64,000 bases of DNA from CAZXSK01 sp964642855. Its GTDB lineage: Bacteria > Planctomycetota > Phycisphaerae > SM23-33. Within the stretch, counting starts at the first letter, position 1. Each line of letters opens with the position of its first letter. The position numbers were made by a program, and so were the translations under genes. Shown piece after piece: positions 1 through 7,643 of this stretch. The DNA is taken from positions 1-64,000 of the forward strand of contig CAZXSK010000006.1 in the NCBI GenBank assembly GCA_964642855.1, written 5' to 3'. Below the pieces are notes generated by a model. It was not told the DNA's origin. It ran no database searches and saw nothing but the letters and a program-made list of their open reading frames with translations.

Positions 1-48
1 CAGCGGACGCTGGTGAACCTGCTGATCTGCGACGAAATGCCTGCCTGA
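1..48 (+). CDS. C-terminal tail of an unidentified upstream gene (partial)
   Basis: Frame 1 is open from the window edge to a TGA at 46-48 and encodes 15 residues ending in CDEMPA. It lies just upstream of, and on the same strand as, the oxidoreductase gene. Too little is left to name it; it could also be chance. Confidence 0.3.
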   Translation, partial: QRTLVNLLICDEMPA

Positions 49-123
49 GACTCTCCTCGGTCTTGACTCTCGACAGCGATGTCCTATGCTGACCGGCTGC
101 ATCAGGCACCGAAAGGAGTTCTC

Positions 124-1203
124 ATGGCCGCCAGGAAGAGCAGGAAATCCGTCAATCTTGCCGTAATCGGTCTGGGCATGGGTCGAGGCCATCTGCGCGG
201 CTTCCGCGACGACCCGCGCGGCAATCCCGTGGCCATCTGCGACCTCGACGAAGAGCGCCTCGCCGCCATCGGCGAGGAGTTCGACATCGCCCCCGACGCG
301 CGATACACCGACTATCGCAAGCTCCTGTCCGACGTGAAGAAGCTCAAGCTCGACGGCGTGTCGGTCGCTCTGCCCAACGCCCTGCACGCACCCGTGGCCA
401 CCGAAGCCTTCAAGGCCGGCGTGCACGTGCTGTGCGAGAAGCCCCTGGCCACCACGGCGGCCGAGGGCAAAGCCATTCTCCAAGCAGCCCGCCGGGCCGG
501 CAGGAAGCTGATGGTCAACTTCTCGTTCCGCTTCCGCCCGCAGTCCCAGGCGCTCAAGCGTGTGATGGAATCCGGCGAACTGGGCAAGGTGTATTTCGGG
601 CGAACCGTCTGGCATCGACGGCGCGGCATGCCCAAATTCGGCGGCTGGTTCGGGCAGAAGGAACTCTCAGGCGGCGGGCCGATCATTGATCTGGGCGTGC
701 ACCGCCTGGACCTGGCGATGTGGCTGATGGGCAACCCCCGCCCGAAGACCGTCTCTGCCGGAGCGTACGGCGTGATCGGGCCCAGACTCGCCAAAGTCGA
801 GAAGAAGACATTCGACGTCGAAGACCTCGGCTGCGCGCTGATCCGCTTCGACAACGGCGCAACGCTGATTCTCGAGGCCTCCTGGGCTGGCTTCAGCGAG
901 AAGAAAGAAGACATGTCCACCCAGCTCTACGCCGAGCACGGAGGCATCCTGCAACGGAACCTCGGCCAGGGCTACGATTTCGAAGCCATGGTGTACGTCG
1001 AGAAGGACGGTTCGCTGTGGGAACAGAAGCTCCAGCAGCCCCTGGACCCCTGCCCCGACGCCTACAGCGAGTTTGTCTCGTGCATCGCCGAGGACCGCCA
1101 GCCCTCCGCGACCGGCCGGCATGGCCTGGACGTGCAACTGATCCTCGACGCCATCTACAAATCCGCCCGGACCGGCGAGGAAATCAAGATCAATGCCAAG
1201 TAA
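124..1203 (+). CDS. Gfo/Idh/MocA-family NAD(P)-dependent oxidoreductase
   Basis: The product (359 aa) should oxidise or reduce a sugar, inositol or related polyol in the cytoplasm; the substrate cannot be read from sequence. Residues 12-22 form the Rossmann nucleotide-binding turn (VIGLGMGRG). The family signature CEKP lies near residues 104-107, and the motif DLGVHRLDLAMW sits in the C-terminal substrate domain, where family members keep the catalytic Asp/His. An upstream in-frame ATG at 79 would add 15 residues, but the ATG at 124 has a GAAAGGAG ribosome-binding site 6-7 bases before it and starts just before the Rossmann fold, so it is preferred. The length is usual for the family. Confidence 0.88.
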   Translation: MAARKSRKSVNLAVIGLGMGRGHLRGFRDDPRGNPVAICDLDEERLAAIGEEFDIAPDARYTDYRKLLSDVKKLKLDGVSVALPNALHAPVATEAFKAGVHVLCEKPLATTAAEGKAILQAARRAGRKLMVNFSFRFRPQSQALKRVMESGELGKVYFGRTVWHRRRGMPKFGGWFGQKELSGGGPIIDLGVHRLDLAMWLMGNPRPKTVSAGAYGVIGPRLAKVEKKTFDVEDLGCALIRFDNGATLILEASWAGFSEKKEDMSTQLYAEHGGILQRNLGQGYDFEAMVYVEKDGSLWEQKLQQPLDPCPDAYSEFVSCIAEDRQPSATGRHGLDVQLILDAIYKSARTGEEIKINAK

Positions 1204-1215
1204 CGCAGGGCGCGT

Positions 1216-1234
1216 ACTTCCGTGTACCGGAAGT
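1216..1234 (+). terminator. Hairpin after the oxidoreductase gene
   Basis: ACTTCCG and CGGAAGT form a 7-bp stem with a 5-base loop, 12 bases after the stop codon. There is no U-tract behind it, so intrinsic termination is uncertain. Confidence 0.3.
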
Positions 1235-1386
1235 TCAGGGGACAAGGCCTTGCCGGTGGGCAGAGACACTCCGGAACCATCGGCCTGATCGTCTGGCTGG
1301 TCTCGGCGGGGATTCCCCTGTTTGCGTGTCTGGCTTGGCGCCCGTTTGGGTTGCTCGGGTGCAAACCGCTCAGCGCGGGGAGTGGG

Positions 1387-1752
1387 TCAGTTGCCTTGAA
1401 GGCTCTGGAGGTACGCTCGGAGTTCGGCCTCGGCCTGTTGGGGCCCGCAGGCCTGGCCCATCAGGCGGCGGAGGTTCAGGAACGAGCGCTGATCCATGTT
1501 GCGGAAATCGATACCGGTCCCCCCGTCTTCCTGGTGCGCGACGGTCCCGGTGGCCTCGACGGCCGTGACGCCCTCGCCTTCGTGGATGCGGAGCGAGACG
1601 GCCACCTCGGTGCCGATATCGAGTGTCTGGCCTCCCGCAACCCGGACGCCGTGGAGGCTGAGGTCTTGCACGTCGGCGTCAAAGAGGGTTCCCCCCGCCT
1701 GAATGGTCGCTGCACCGGACAGAGACGTCCGGAGGAATCGTCGCTTTTCCAC
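1387..1752 (-). CDS. Single-domain PilZ protein (c-di-GMP receptor)
   Basis: A 121-aa protein that is almost entirely a PilZ domain. Both c-di-GMP-binding motifs are present: RRFLR at residues 4-8 (RxxxR) and DLSLHG at 30-35 (DxSxxG). It is therefore probably a working effector that passes c-di-GMP signals to motility, adhesion or exopolysaccharide machinery; the partner is unknown. The start used here is GTG at 1752, preceded by GTGAGG at a suitable distance. The longer open frame reaching 1986 adds a low-complexity Arg/Pro stretch that does not look coded. It converges on the oxidoreductase gene and diverges from nifA. Confidence 0.8.
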   Translation of the reverse strand: MEKRRFLRTSLSGAATIQAGGTLFDADVQDLSLHGVRVAGGQTLDIGTEVAVSLRIHEGEGVTAVEATGTVAHQEDGGTGIDFRNMDQRSFLNLRRLMGQACGPQQAEAELRAYLQSLQGN

Positions 1753-1990
1753 GTTGGTTACCTCACAGAAGGAACTTGCCCATCGGGGCTGGGCGGACAC
1801 CCGCCGGCCTGTCTTCCTATCGGCTCGGAGGGCGGGGACCTTTGGCCCGGCTCGGGGCGTACTGGTATCCGGGCTTGTTCCCACTGGCACATCGGTTGCA
1901 TCTCTCCCGGTGGAAGGCGCGGCATGGACCGGACGTCGCGGACCCGGCCGGGCCAATCTGCAGGACGGATCCGATCCGTTGATCATTCAC

Positions 1991-2006
1991 AGGTTATTAC
2001 TTTGCA
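1991..2006 (+). promoter_or_regulatory. Candidate sigma-54 promoter of nifA
   Basis: AGGTTATTACTTTGCA has GG and GC separated by exactly 10 bases and a perfect TTGCA -12 half. The -24 half keeps only GG of TGGCAC. The predicted start would be near 2017, leaving a leader of about 115 bases before nifA. No upstream activator site was identified. Confidence 0.35.
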
Positions 2007-2076
2007 TGATCTTATGTAACCATCAACCCCGAGAGAATGCGTCGGCGACCCAGCCTGTTCGGCTTCCAATTATGGT

Positions 2077-2090
2077 GGCGTGCACACGCC
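2077..2090. repeat. Inverted repeat upstream of nifA, possible operator
   Basis: GGCGTG-CA-CACGCC, a perfect 6-bp dyad with a 2-base centre, 42 bases before the nifA start. The position suits an operator; the binding protein is unknown. Confidence 0.3.
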
Positions 2091-2131
2091 TGACGACATT
2101 TTTGTATTACCCATAGCAGTAAGGGACGGAA

Positions 2132-3694
2132 ATGTACCATACTCCAGAGAACGGTGCTCACGCGGAGCATCACGAGAGGGAACTGGACGCGCTGCACTCG
2201 ATCGGGCAGATCCTTGCCACCCGGGCAGGTCAGCGGGAGATGCTGTTGGAGATTCTCGACGTGCTCGACCAGGAGCTCGGGATGGTCCGCGGGACGATCA
2301 TGCTGCTGTCGCCGGACGGCTCGGAGCTGGTGGTGGAGGCGACAACGTCGCTTCACACCAAGGGCGACGCGAGCGTTCGCTATGCCCGTGGCGAGGGGAT
2401 CACCGGCGAGGTCGTGCACACGGGCAAGCCCGCGATCATCCCCCGGATTTCCGAGGAGCCCCGCTTCAAGGACCGCATCCATCGCAGGCGGAGCCACGAG
2501 CAGGACTATTCGTTCATCTGCGAGCCGATCATGCTCGGCAGGGAGGTCGTCGGCACGCTGTCGGTGGATATTCCCTACGACGAACAGGTTCCCCTCCACG
2601 AGGCCCAGCGGGTGCTGAGCATCGTCAGCAGCATGATCGCCAACGACGTCAAGGCCCGGCGGATGGCTGCGCTGGAGCGCCAGACGCTGGAGGCGGAGAA
2701 CGTACGGCTTCAAAGCGCGCTGGAGGAGCGGTTCCAGCCCGAGAACATCGTGGGCAATTCCAAGCTCATGCGGGACGTGTACACCAAGATCTGCCAGGTC
2801 TCGCCAACCGATACCACGGTGATGATCCGGGGGGAATCGGGGACGGGCAAAGAACTGGTCGCTGCAGCGGTACACTATTCCAGCCCTCGCGGGAAGAACT
2901 CGTTCGTGAAGGTCAACTGCGCCGCCCTCAGCGAGGGGTTGCTGGAGAGCGAACTGTTCGGCCACGAGAAGGGTGCTTTCACGGGAGCGACGTTCTCCCG
3001 CACGGGAAGGATCGAGGAGGCAGATGGCGGGACGTTGTTTCTCGACGAAATCGGCGACTTCTCGCCGGCGATTCAGGTCAAGCTGCTCCGCGCGCTGCAG
3101 GAGCGCGAATTCGAGCGGGTTGGCAGCAGCAGGACGCGCCAGGTCAACGTGCGCGTAATCGCAGCGACCAACTGCGACCTCGAACAGGCTGTCCAGTCCG
3201 GCAGGTTCCGCCAGGACCTCTACTACCGCATCAATGTGTTTCCCATCTTCCTGCCCCCGCTCCGCGACCGCAAGGAGGACATCCTGCTGCTGGCGAATCA
3301 CTTCTGCGGCAAGTATGGCCGGCGGATGGGCAAGGAGATCCGCCGGATTTCGACAACGGCGATCAACATGATGATGGCGTACCACTGGCCGGGCAACGTC
3401 CGCGAGTTGGAGAACTGCATCGAGCATGCGGTGCTGCTGAGTACCGACGGGGTGATCCATGCCCACAACCTGCCCCCCACGCTGCAGACGCCCGGCGTGA
3501 CCGACGAGGTGCAGGTCGGCTCGCTGAAGTCACGAATCAACGTCCTGGAGCGGGACATGATCACCGATGCCTTGAAAAGGACAAGCGGCAACATGTCTGC
3601 TGCTGCCCGTCAGCTGGGCATCACGCCGCGGATGGTGCGGTACAAGATCAAAAAGCTGGACATCGATTACCAGAACATCTTCAGGCGCCGCTGA
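2132..3694 (+). CDS. nifA: NifA-type sigma-54-dependent transcriptional activator
   Basis: A 520-aa activator with the NifA layout: an N-terminal GAF sensor domain (about residues 20-165), a central AAA+ domain and a C-terminal Fis-type helix-turn-helix (about 470-515). Walker A is GESGTGKE at 234-241, and the sigma-54 contact loop GAFTGA is intact at 281-286. The redox-sensing Cys cluster of rhizobial NifA between the AAA+ and DNA-binding domains is not seen, so oxygen sensing through that route is unlikely. The position directly upstream of nifH supports the name. GAGA-loop loss or truncation is absent; the start has GGGACGG upstream. It could in principle be a close paralogue controlling another sigma-54 operon. 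Confidence 0.85.
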   Translation: MYHTPENGAHAEHHERELDALHSIGQILATRAGQREMLLEILDVLDQELGMVRGTIMLLSPDGSELVVEATTSLHTKGDASVRYARGEGITGEVVHTGKPAIIPRISEEPRFKDRIHRRRSHEQDYSFICEPIMLGREVVGTLSVDIPYDEQVPLHEAQRVLSIVSSMIANDVKARRMAALERQTLEAENVRLQSALEERFQPENIVGNSKLMRDVYTKICQVSPTDTTVMIRGESGTGKELVAAAVHYSSPRGKNSFVKVNCAALSEGLLESELFGHEKGAFTGATFSRTGRIEEADGGTLFLDEIGDFSPAIQVKLLRALQEREFERVGSSRTRQVNVRVIAATNCDLEQAVQSGRFRQDLYYRINVFPIFLPPLRDRKEDILLLANHFCGKYGRRMGKEIRRISTTAINMMMAYHWPGNVRELENCIEHAVLLSTDGVIHAHNLPPTLQTPGVTDEVQVGSLKSRINVLERDMITDALKRTSGNMSAAARQLGITPRMVRYKIKKLDIDYQNIFRRR

Positions 3695-4319
3695 CGAGAC
3701 AGCCGGGCCCGTCTGCCGGCACTGCGGCTCCTGCCTTTCTGCAATCCCCTTTGCTCCATGCGCTTACCGCCCTGTCGGAGTGCGTCCGCCGGGGCAGACT
3801 ACATTTGTTTCCACGGCCGGTCCGGGACTGACGAATTTGTCGAATCACGCGCAACATATTATCTGGGCAGGTCTTGCCATACACACATGAAGCATCCGCC
3901 CGGACAGCGACATGGGAAGCGACAATCGTTTCCCGATCGGCGGATTGGCTGGGATGCCCTGAGCCCACCGGGGCTACAGGGGGATCGGGGGAAATGCAAA
4001 AAACGTTCGCCAGTGCGGGAGAGACGAGCCCAGCATTGCAACTTATGAATTTGGACTACTTTAGAAGCATTGCTACGAGAAGCCGGAAGGCTTCGGGCCG
4101 GGCGGTGGAAAGGAAATCCCGGACTTGCTGAGGGGTTTGGCGCAGCGTTCGCGAGGTGTGGGGGTGAACGCCAGCGGGGCGTTATCCCCGCCGGGCCGAG
4201 AAAACACGAAAGAGGCAGACCCCAGCAGTGGAGACATGGGAGCAGTCAGGCCAAGCCCGCCGGCCGCGTCGGCCGGAGGGGAAACCAGCCGGCAGTACCC
4301 CCCCACAAGGAGCACAGAG
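3695..4319. other. Long nifA-nifH intergenic region
   Basis: About 625 bases with no supported gene; an in-frame extension of nifH back to 4125 is low-complexity and lacks a ribosome-binding site. It contains a sigma-54-like element at 4138-4152 and an AT-rich patch around 3835-3865. No exact NifA site (TGT-N10-ACA) was found; the closest is TGT-N13-ACA at 3838-3856. Confidence 0.6.
4138..4152 (+). promoter_or_regulatory. Candidate sigma-54 promoter of the nifH operon
   Basis: TGGCGC-AGCGT-TCGC fits the TGGCAC-N5-TTGC consensus at 8 of 10 positions, with the invariant GG and GC at exact spacing. Transcription would start near 4164, about 155 bases before nifH. NifA, encoded just upstream, is the natural activator. 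Confidence 0.5.
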
Positions 4320-5144
4320 ATGCGTAAGGTTGCGATTTACGGAAAGGGCGGAATCGGCAAGTCCACGACGACCCAGAACACCGTCGCTGCCCTGGCGGAG
4401 ATGGGCAAGAAGGTGATGGTGGTCGGGTGCGACCCGAAGGCGGACTCCACCCGTCTGCTGCTGGGGGGGCTCGCCCAACAGACAGTGCTCGACACGCTCC
4501 GTGAAGAAGGCGAGGACGTCGAGTTGATGGACATCCGCAGGCAGGGGTACGGCTCGGCGTTGTGCGTGGAGTCCGGCGGGCCCGAGCCCGGCGTGGGCTG
4601 TGCAGGGCGCGGGATCATCACGAGCATCAACCTGCTGGAGCAGCTCGGAGCCTACGGCGAGGACCAGGACCTCGACTACGCCTTCTACGACGTACTCGGC
4701 GACGTGGTCTGCGGCGGATTCGCCATGCCCATTCGCGAGGGCAAGGCCCAGGAGATCTACATCGTCTGCTCGGGGGAGATGATGGCCATGTACGCCGCCA
4801 ACAACATCTGCAAGGGCATCATGAAATTTGCCGAGGCCGGCGGGGTCCGGCTGGGCGGGTTGATCTGCAACTCCCGCAAGGTGGACAACGAGAAGGAGAT
4901 GATCGAGGAATTCGCCCGCAAGCTCGGGTCGCAGATGGTGCACTTCGTGCCGCGGGACAATGACGTGCAGCGGGCGGAGATCCAGCGCAAGACGGTCATC
5001 GAGTGGAACCCCGATGCCCCCCAGGCCCACGAGTACCGAACGCTCGCGAAGAATATCGACGACAACGACCTGTTCGTGGTGCCCAAGCCCTTGGAGATCG
5101 AAGAGCTCGAGAAGCTGCTCATCGACTTCGGCGTGCTGAACTGA
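4320..5144 (+). CDS. nifH: Nitrogenase iron protein (dinitrogenase reductase)
   Basis: NifH (274 aa) is the homodimeric ATP-dependent electron donor to NifDK in the cytoplasm. The P-loop GKGGIGKST is at residues 9-17. The two Cys that bridge the subunits with a 4Fe-4S cluster are C94 (GVGCAGRG) and C131 (DVVCGGF). R97, equivalent to the Arg that DraT ADP-ribosylates elsewhere, is present. Start ATG 4320 follows AAGGAG and begins directly with the conserved MRKVAIYGKGG. It is the first gene of the nifHI1I2DKENB cluster. Length and motifs are those of a normal Mo-nitrogenase NifH; the neighbours rule out chlorophyll or archaeal methanogenesis homologues. Confidence 0.97.
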   Translation: MRKVAIYGKGGIGKSTTTQNTVAALAEMGKKVMVVGCDPKADSTRLLLGGLAQQTVLDTLREEGEDVELMDIRRQGYGSALCVESGGPEPGVGCAGRGIITSINLLEQLGAYGEDQDLDYAFYDVLGDVVCGGFAMPIREGKAQEIYIVCSGEMMAMYAANNICKGIMKFAEAGGVRLGGLICNSRKVDNEKEMIEEFARKLGSQMVHFVPRDNDVQRAEIQRKTVIEWNPDAPQAHEYRTLAKNIDDNDLFVVPKPLEIEELEKLLIDFGVLN

Positions 5145-5190
5145 TCCCCTGCCCCGACACGAGAGCAACCAGCCAGAAAGGACCCACACC

Positions 5191-5517
5191 ATGATCATGG
5201 TACGAGCGATTGTCAGGCCCGAGAAGGTCGACGAAGTGATGGCCGCCCTGATGTACGCGGGTTTCCCCGCGGTCACGAAGATGGACGTATACGGCCGGGG
5301 CAAGCAGCGAGGCATGAAGGTCGGCGAGGTCACCTACGACGAGCTGCCCAAGGAACTGCTGTTTACGGTCGTCCAGGAAGACGACAAGGACTTCGTCGTG
5401 GAGACCATCGTCAAGGCCGCCCGGACGGGCAGCAAGGGCGCCTTCGGCGACGGGAAGATTTTCGTCACGCCGGTGGAGGAAGCCTACACCGTCAGCTCCG
5501 GCGCCGCGGCGCTGTGA
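5191..5517 (+). CDS. nifI1: Nitrogenase-specific PII protein NifI1
   Basis: A 108-aa PII-family protein between nifH and nifD. In methanogens NifI1 and NifI2 form a complex that binds and switches off nitrogenase when ammonium is available and is relieved by 2-oxoglutarate. The PII core is visible from MIMVRAIVRPEK, with the shortened T-loop GRGKQRG and the C-terminal ARTGSKGAFGDGKIFV loop that binds nucleotide in PII proteins. It has no uridylylation Tyr context typical of GlnB. A GAAAGG site precedes the ATG; a second ATG six bases on is possible. Confidence 0.9.
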   Translation: MIMVRAIVRPEKVDEVMAALMYAGFPAVTKMDVYGRGKQRGMKVGEVTYDELPKELLFTVVQEDDKDFVVETIVKAARTGSKGAFGDGKIFVTPVEEAYTVSSGAAAL

Positions 5518-5536
5518 AACAAGGAGGCCACCGGCC

Positions 5537-5938
5537 ATGAAGGAAATCACCGCGATCATCCGCATGAACATGATGAACAAGACCAAGCGTGCTCTCGCCG
5601 AGGCGGGGGTCTATTCGCTGACGGCCCGGAAGGTGATGGGCCGGGGCAAGGGTAAGGTCGATTACCTGCTGCTCAAGGGCGCCGAGGAAGGCTACGATGA
5701 GGCGATCCAGCAGCTCGGGCCCGGCCCGAAGCTCATCCCCAAGCGAATGCTGACGCTCGTCGTCCCCGACTCGATGGTCGAGAGCGCAGTGAAGGTCATC
5801 ATCCAGACCAACCAGACGGGCAGTCCGGGCGACGGAAAGGTCTTCGTCGAGCCCTGCCACGACGCGGTTCGCGTGCGAACCGGCGAGGCGGGCGAAGCGG
5901 CACTGGACGAGGCCCTCGAAACCCAGGCCGCGGAGTAA
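5537..5938 (+). CDS. nifI2: Nitrogenase-specific PII protein NifI2
   Basis: A 133-aa second PII paralogue, 19 bases after nifI1 and 13 before nifD, so the three are surely cotranscribed. The core begins KEITAIIRMNMMNKTKRAL, the T-loop region GRGKGKVDYLLLKG is longer than in NifI1 as is usual for NifI2, and TNQTGSPGDGKVFV is the C-terminal nucleotide loop. By analogy with methanogens it carries the 2-oxoglutarate sensor role of the NifI1/NifI2 pair and gives fast post-translational control of NifDK. AAGGAGG precedes the start. Confidence 0.9.
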   Translation: MKEITAIIRMNMMNKTKRALAEAGVYSLTARKVMGRGKGKVDYLLLKGAEEGYDEAIQQLGPGPKLIPKRMLTLVVPDSMVESAVKVIIQTNQTGSPGDGKVFVEPCHDAVRVRTGEAGEAALDEALETQAAE

Positions 5939-5951
5939 AGGAGAGTATCCC

Positions 5952-7580
5952 ATGGACCGGAATCTACCCGATCCCCACGAGGTGCGTGAGCATCTGATCG
6001 AAGTCTACCCCAGCAAGGTCGCCCGCAAGCGTGCCAAGCAGATTGTCGTCAACGACATCGACGACGAAGGCAACGTGCCCTCCATTAATGCCAACACCCG
6101 CACCACGCCGGGCATCATCACCCAGCGGGGCTGCTGCTACGCCGGGTGCAAGGGCGTGGTGCTCGGACCCACGCGGGACATCGTCAACCTCACCCACGGA
6201 CCGGTGGGCTGCGGGTTCTACAGCTGGCTGACCCGCCGCAACCAGACGCGCCCGGAGTCCGACGACGACCACAACTTCATGACGTACTGCTTCACCACCG
6301 ACATGCAGGACGAGCAGATCATCTTCGGCGGAGAGAAGAAGCTCCGCCAGGCGATCCAGGAGGCCTACGAGATCTTCAAGCCCAAGGCGATCTCCATCTT
6401 CGCTACCTGCCCCGTCGGGCTCATCGGCGACGATATCCACCAGGTCGCCAAGGAGATGAAGAAGGAGTTGGGGATCAACGTCTTCGGCTTCAGCTGCGAA
6501 GGCTACAAGGGCGTCAGCCAGTCGGCCGGGCACCACATCGCCAACAACCAGTTGTTCAAGCACGTCATCGGCAACCGCGACGAGCAGCCCGAGGGCACGT
6601 ACCGGATCAACCTGCTGGGCGAGTACAACATCGGCGGCGATGCGTTCGTCATCGAGGAGCTGTTGGACCGGTGTGGCATTACGCTGGTTTCGACGTTCAG
6701 CGGCAACAGCACGATCGACGGTTTCGAGCAGGCCCACATGGCCGATCTGAACTGCGTGATGTGCCACCGCTCGATCAACTACGTCGCGGACATGATTGAG
6801 AAGAAGTTCGGCATCCCGTGGGTGAAGGTCAACTTCCTGGGCGCCGACGCGACGGCCAAATCGTTGCGGAAGATCGCCGCCTACTTCGAGGACGACGAGC
6901 TCACCGACCGGGTCGAGCAGGTCATCGCCGAGCAGATGCAGCCGGTCCTCGAAGCGCAGAAAAAGTACACCGAGCGCAACGAGGGCAAGCTGGCGATGCT
7001 CTTTGTCGGCGGGTCCCGCGCACACCACTACCAGGACCTCTTCGGCGAGATGGGCATGGAGACCATCGCAGCCGGCTACGAGTTCGCCCACCGCGACGAC
7101 TACGAAGGCAGGAAGGTCCTGCCCGAGATCAAGGTCGACGCCGACAGCAGGAACATCGAGGAGCTGGAGGTCGAGCCCGATCCGGATCGCTACCAGCCCC
7201 GCAAGGACGACGATGCCATGCAGCGCCTCCGGGAGGCGGGATACACCTTCAAGGAATATGAAGGGATGATGCCCACCATGCCCGGCGGAACGCTGGCGAT
7301 CGACGACATCAGCGAGCACGAGACCAAAAAGCTCCTGGAGATCTACAAGCCGGCGATTTTCTGTGCGGGCATCAAGGAGAAGTACGGCATCCAGAAGACC
7401 GGAACGCCCTGCCTGCAGCTGCACAGCTACGACTACGGCGGGCCGTTCGCCGCCTTCCGCGGCGCGATGAACTTTTACGAAACCGTCGACCGGATGGTGA
7501 ACTCCCGCCTGTGGGCGCAGGTGCAGGCGCCCTGGAACTGCGTCAAGCAACCGGAACTGACAGCTGAACTGGTCGGCTGA
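5952..7580 (+). CDS. nifD: Nitrogenase molybdenum-iron protein alpha chain
   Basis: NifD (542 aa) holds FeMo-cofactor and half of each P-cluster. P-cluster ligands are seen at C61 (RGCCYAGCKG), C87 (GPVGCGFY) and C153 (FATCPVG). FeMo-co ligands are C271 (VMCHRSINY) and H491 (LQLHSYDYGG). The catalytic-site residues equivalent to Azotobacter Gln191 and His195 are Q190 and H194. The protein is longer than the roughly 490 aa of proteobacterial NifD because of an insertion around residues 395-450, which is typical of the anaerobe/methanogen (group II/III) enzymes. AAGGAGAG precedes the ATG. Confidence 0.97.
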   Translation: MDRNLPDPHEVREHLIEVYPSKVARKRAKQIVVNDIDDEGNVPSINANTRTTPGIITQRGCCYAGCKGVVLGPTRDIVNLTHGPVGCGFYSWLTRRNQTRPESDDDHNFMTYCFTTDMQDEQIIFGGEKKLRQAIQEAYEIFKPKAISIFATCPVGLIGDDIHQVAKEMKKELGINVFGFSCEGYKGVSQSAGHHIANNQLFKHVIGNRDEQPEGTYRINLLGEYNIGGDAFVIEELLDRCGITLVSTFSGNSTIDGFEQAHMADLNCVMCHRSINYVADMIEKKFGIPWVKVNFLGADATAKSLRKIAAYFEDDELTDRVEQVIAEQMQPVLEAQKKYTERNEGKLAMLFVGGSRAHHYQDLFGEMGMETIAAGYEFAHRDDYEGRKVLPEIKVDADSRNIEELEVEPDPDRYQPRKDDDAMQRLREAGYTFKEYEGMMPTMPGGTLAIDDISEHETKKLLEIYKPAIFCAGIKEKYGIQKTGTPCLQLHSYDYGGPFAAFRGAMNFYETVDRMVNSRLWAQVQAPWNCVKQPELTAELVG

Positions 7581-7643
7581 CCCCCGACCGATCCCACAGA
7601 AACCACTTCGGCGGGAGCGAACCCGCCGGTCTGGAGAACCACC

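Larger units (their letters stand above)
1753..2131. other. Divergent intergenic region between PilZ gene and nifA
   Basis: No convincing gene. The part nearest nifA (1975-2130) is AT-rich compared with its surroundings and holds a sigma-54-like element (1991-2006), a GGTTA/TAACC dyad (1992-2021) and a tight inverted repeat (2077-2090), all plausible nifA control sites. Confidence 0.6.

Noticed and set aside
3838..3856. TGT-N13-ACA resembling a NifA activator site
   Set aside because: Consensus spacing is 10 bases and no second half matched.
3864..3878. TGGGCAGGTCTTGCC resembling a sigma-54 promoter upstream of nifH
   Set aside because: GG to GC spacing is 9 rather than 10; sigma-54 promoters do not tolerate this.
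4125..4319. Open frame extending nifH 65 residues upstream
   Set aside because: The extension is low-complexity, includes the region behind the candidate promoter, and the ATG at 4320 has AAGGAG and the conserved NifH N-terminus.
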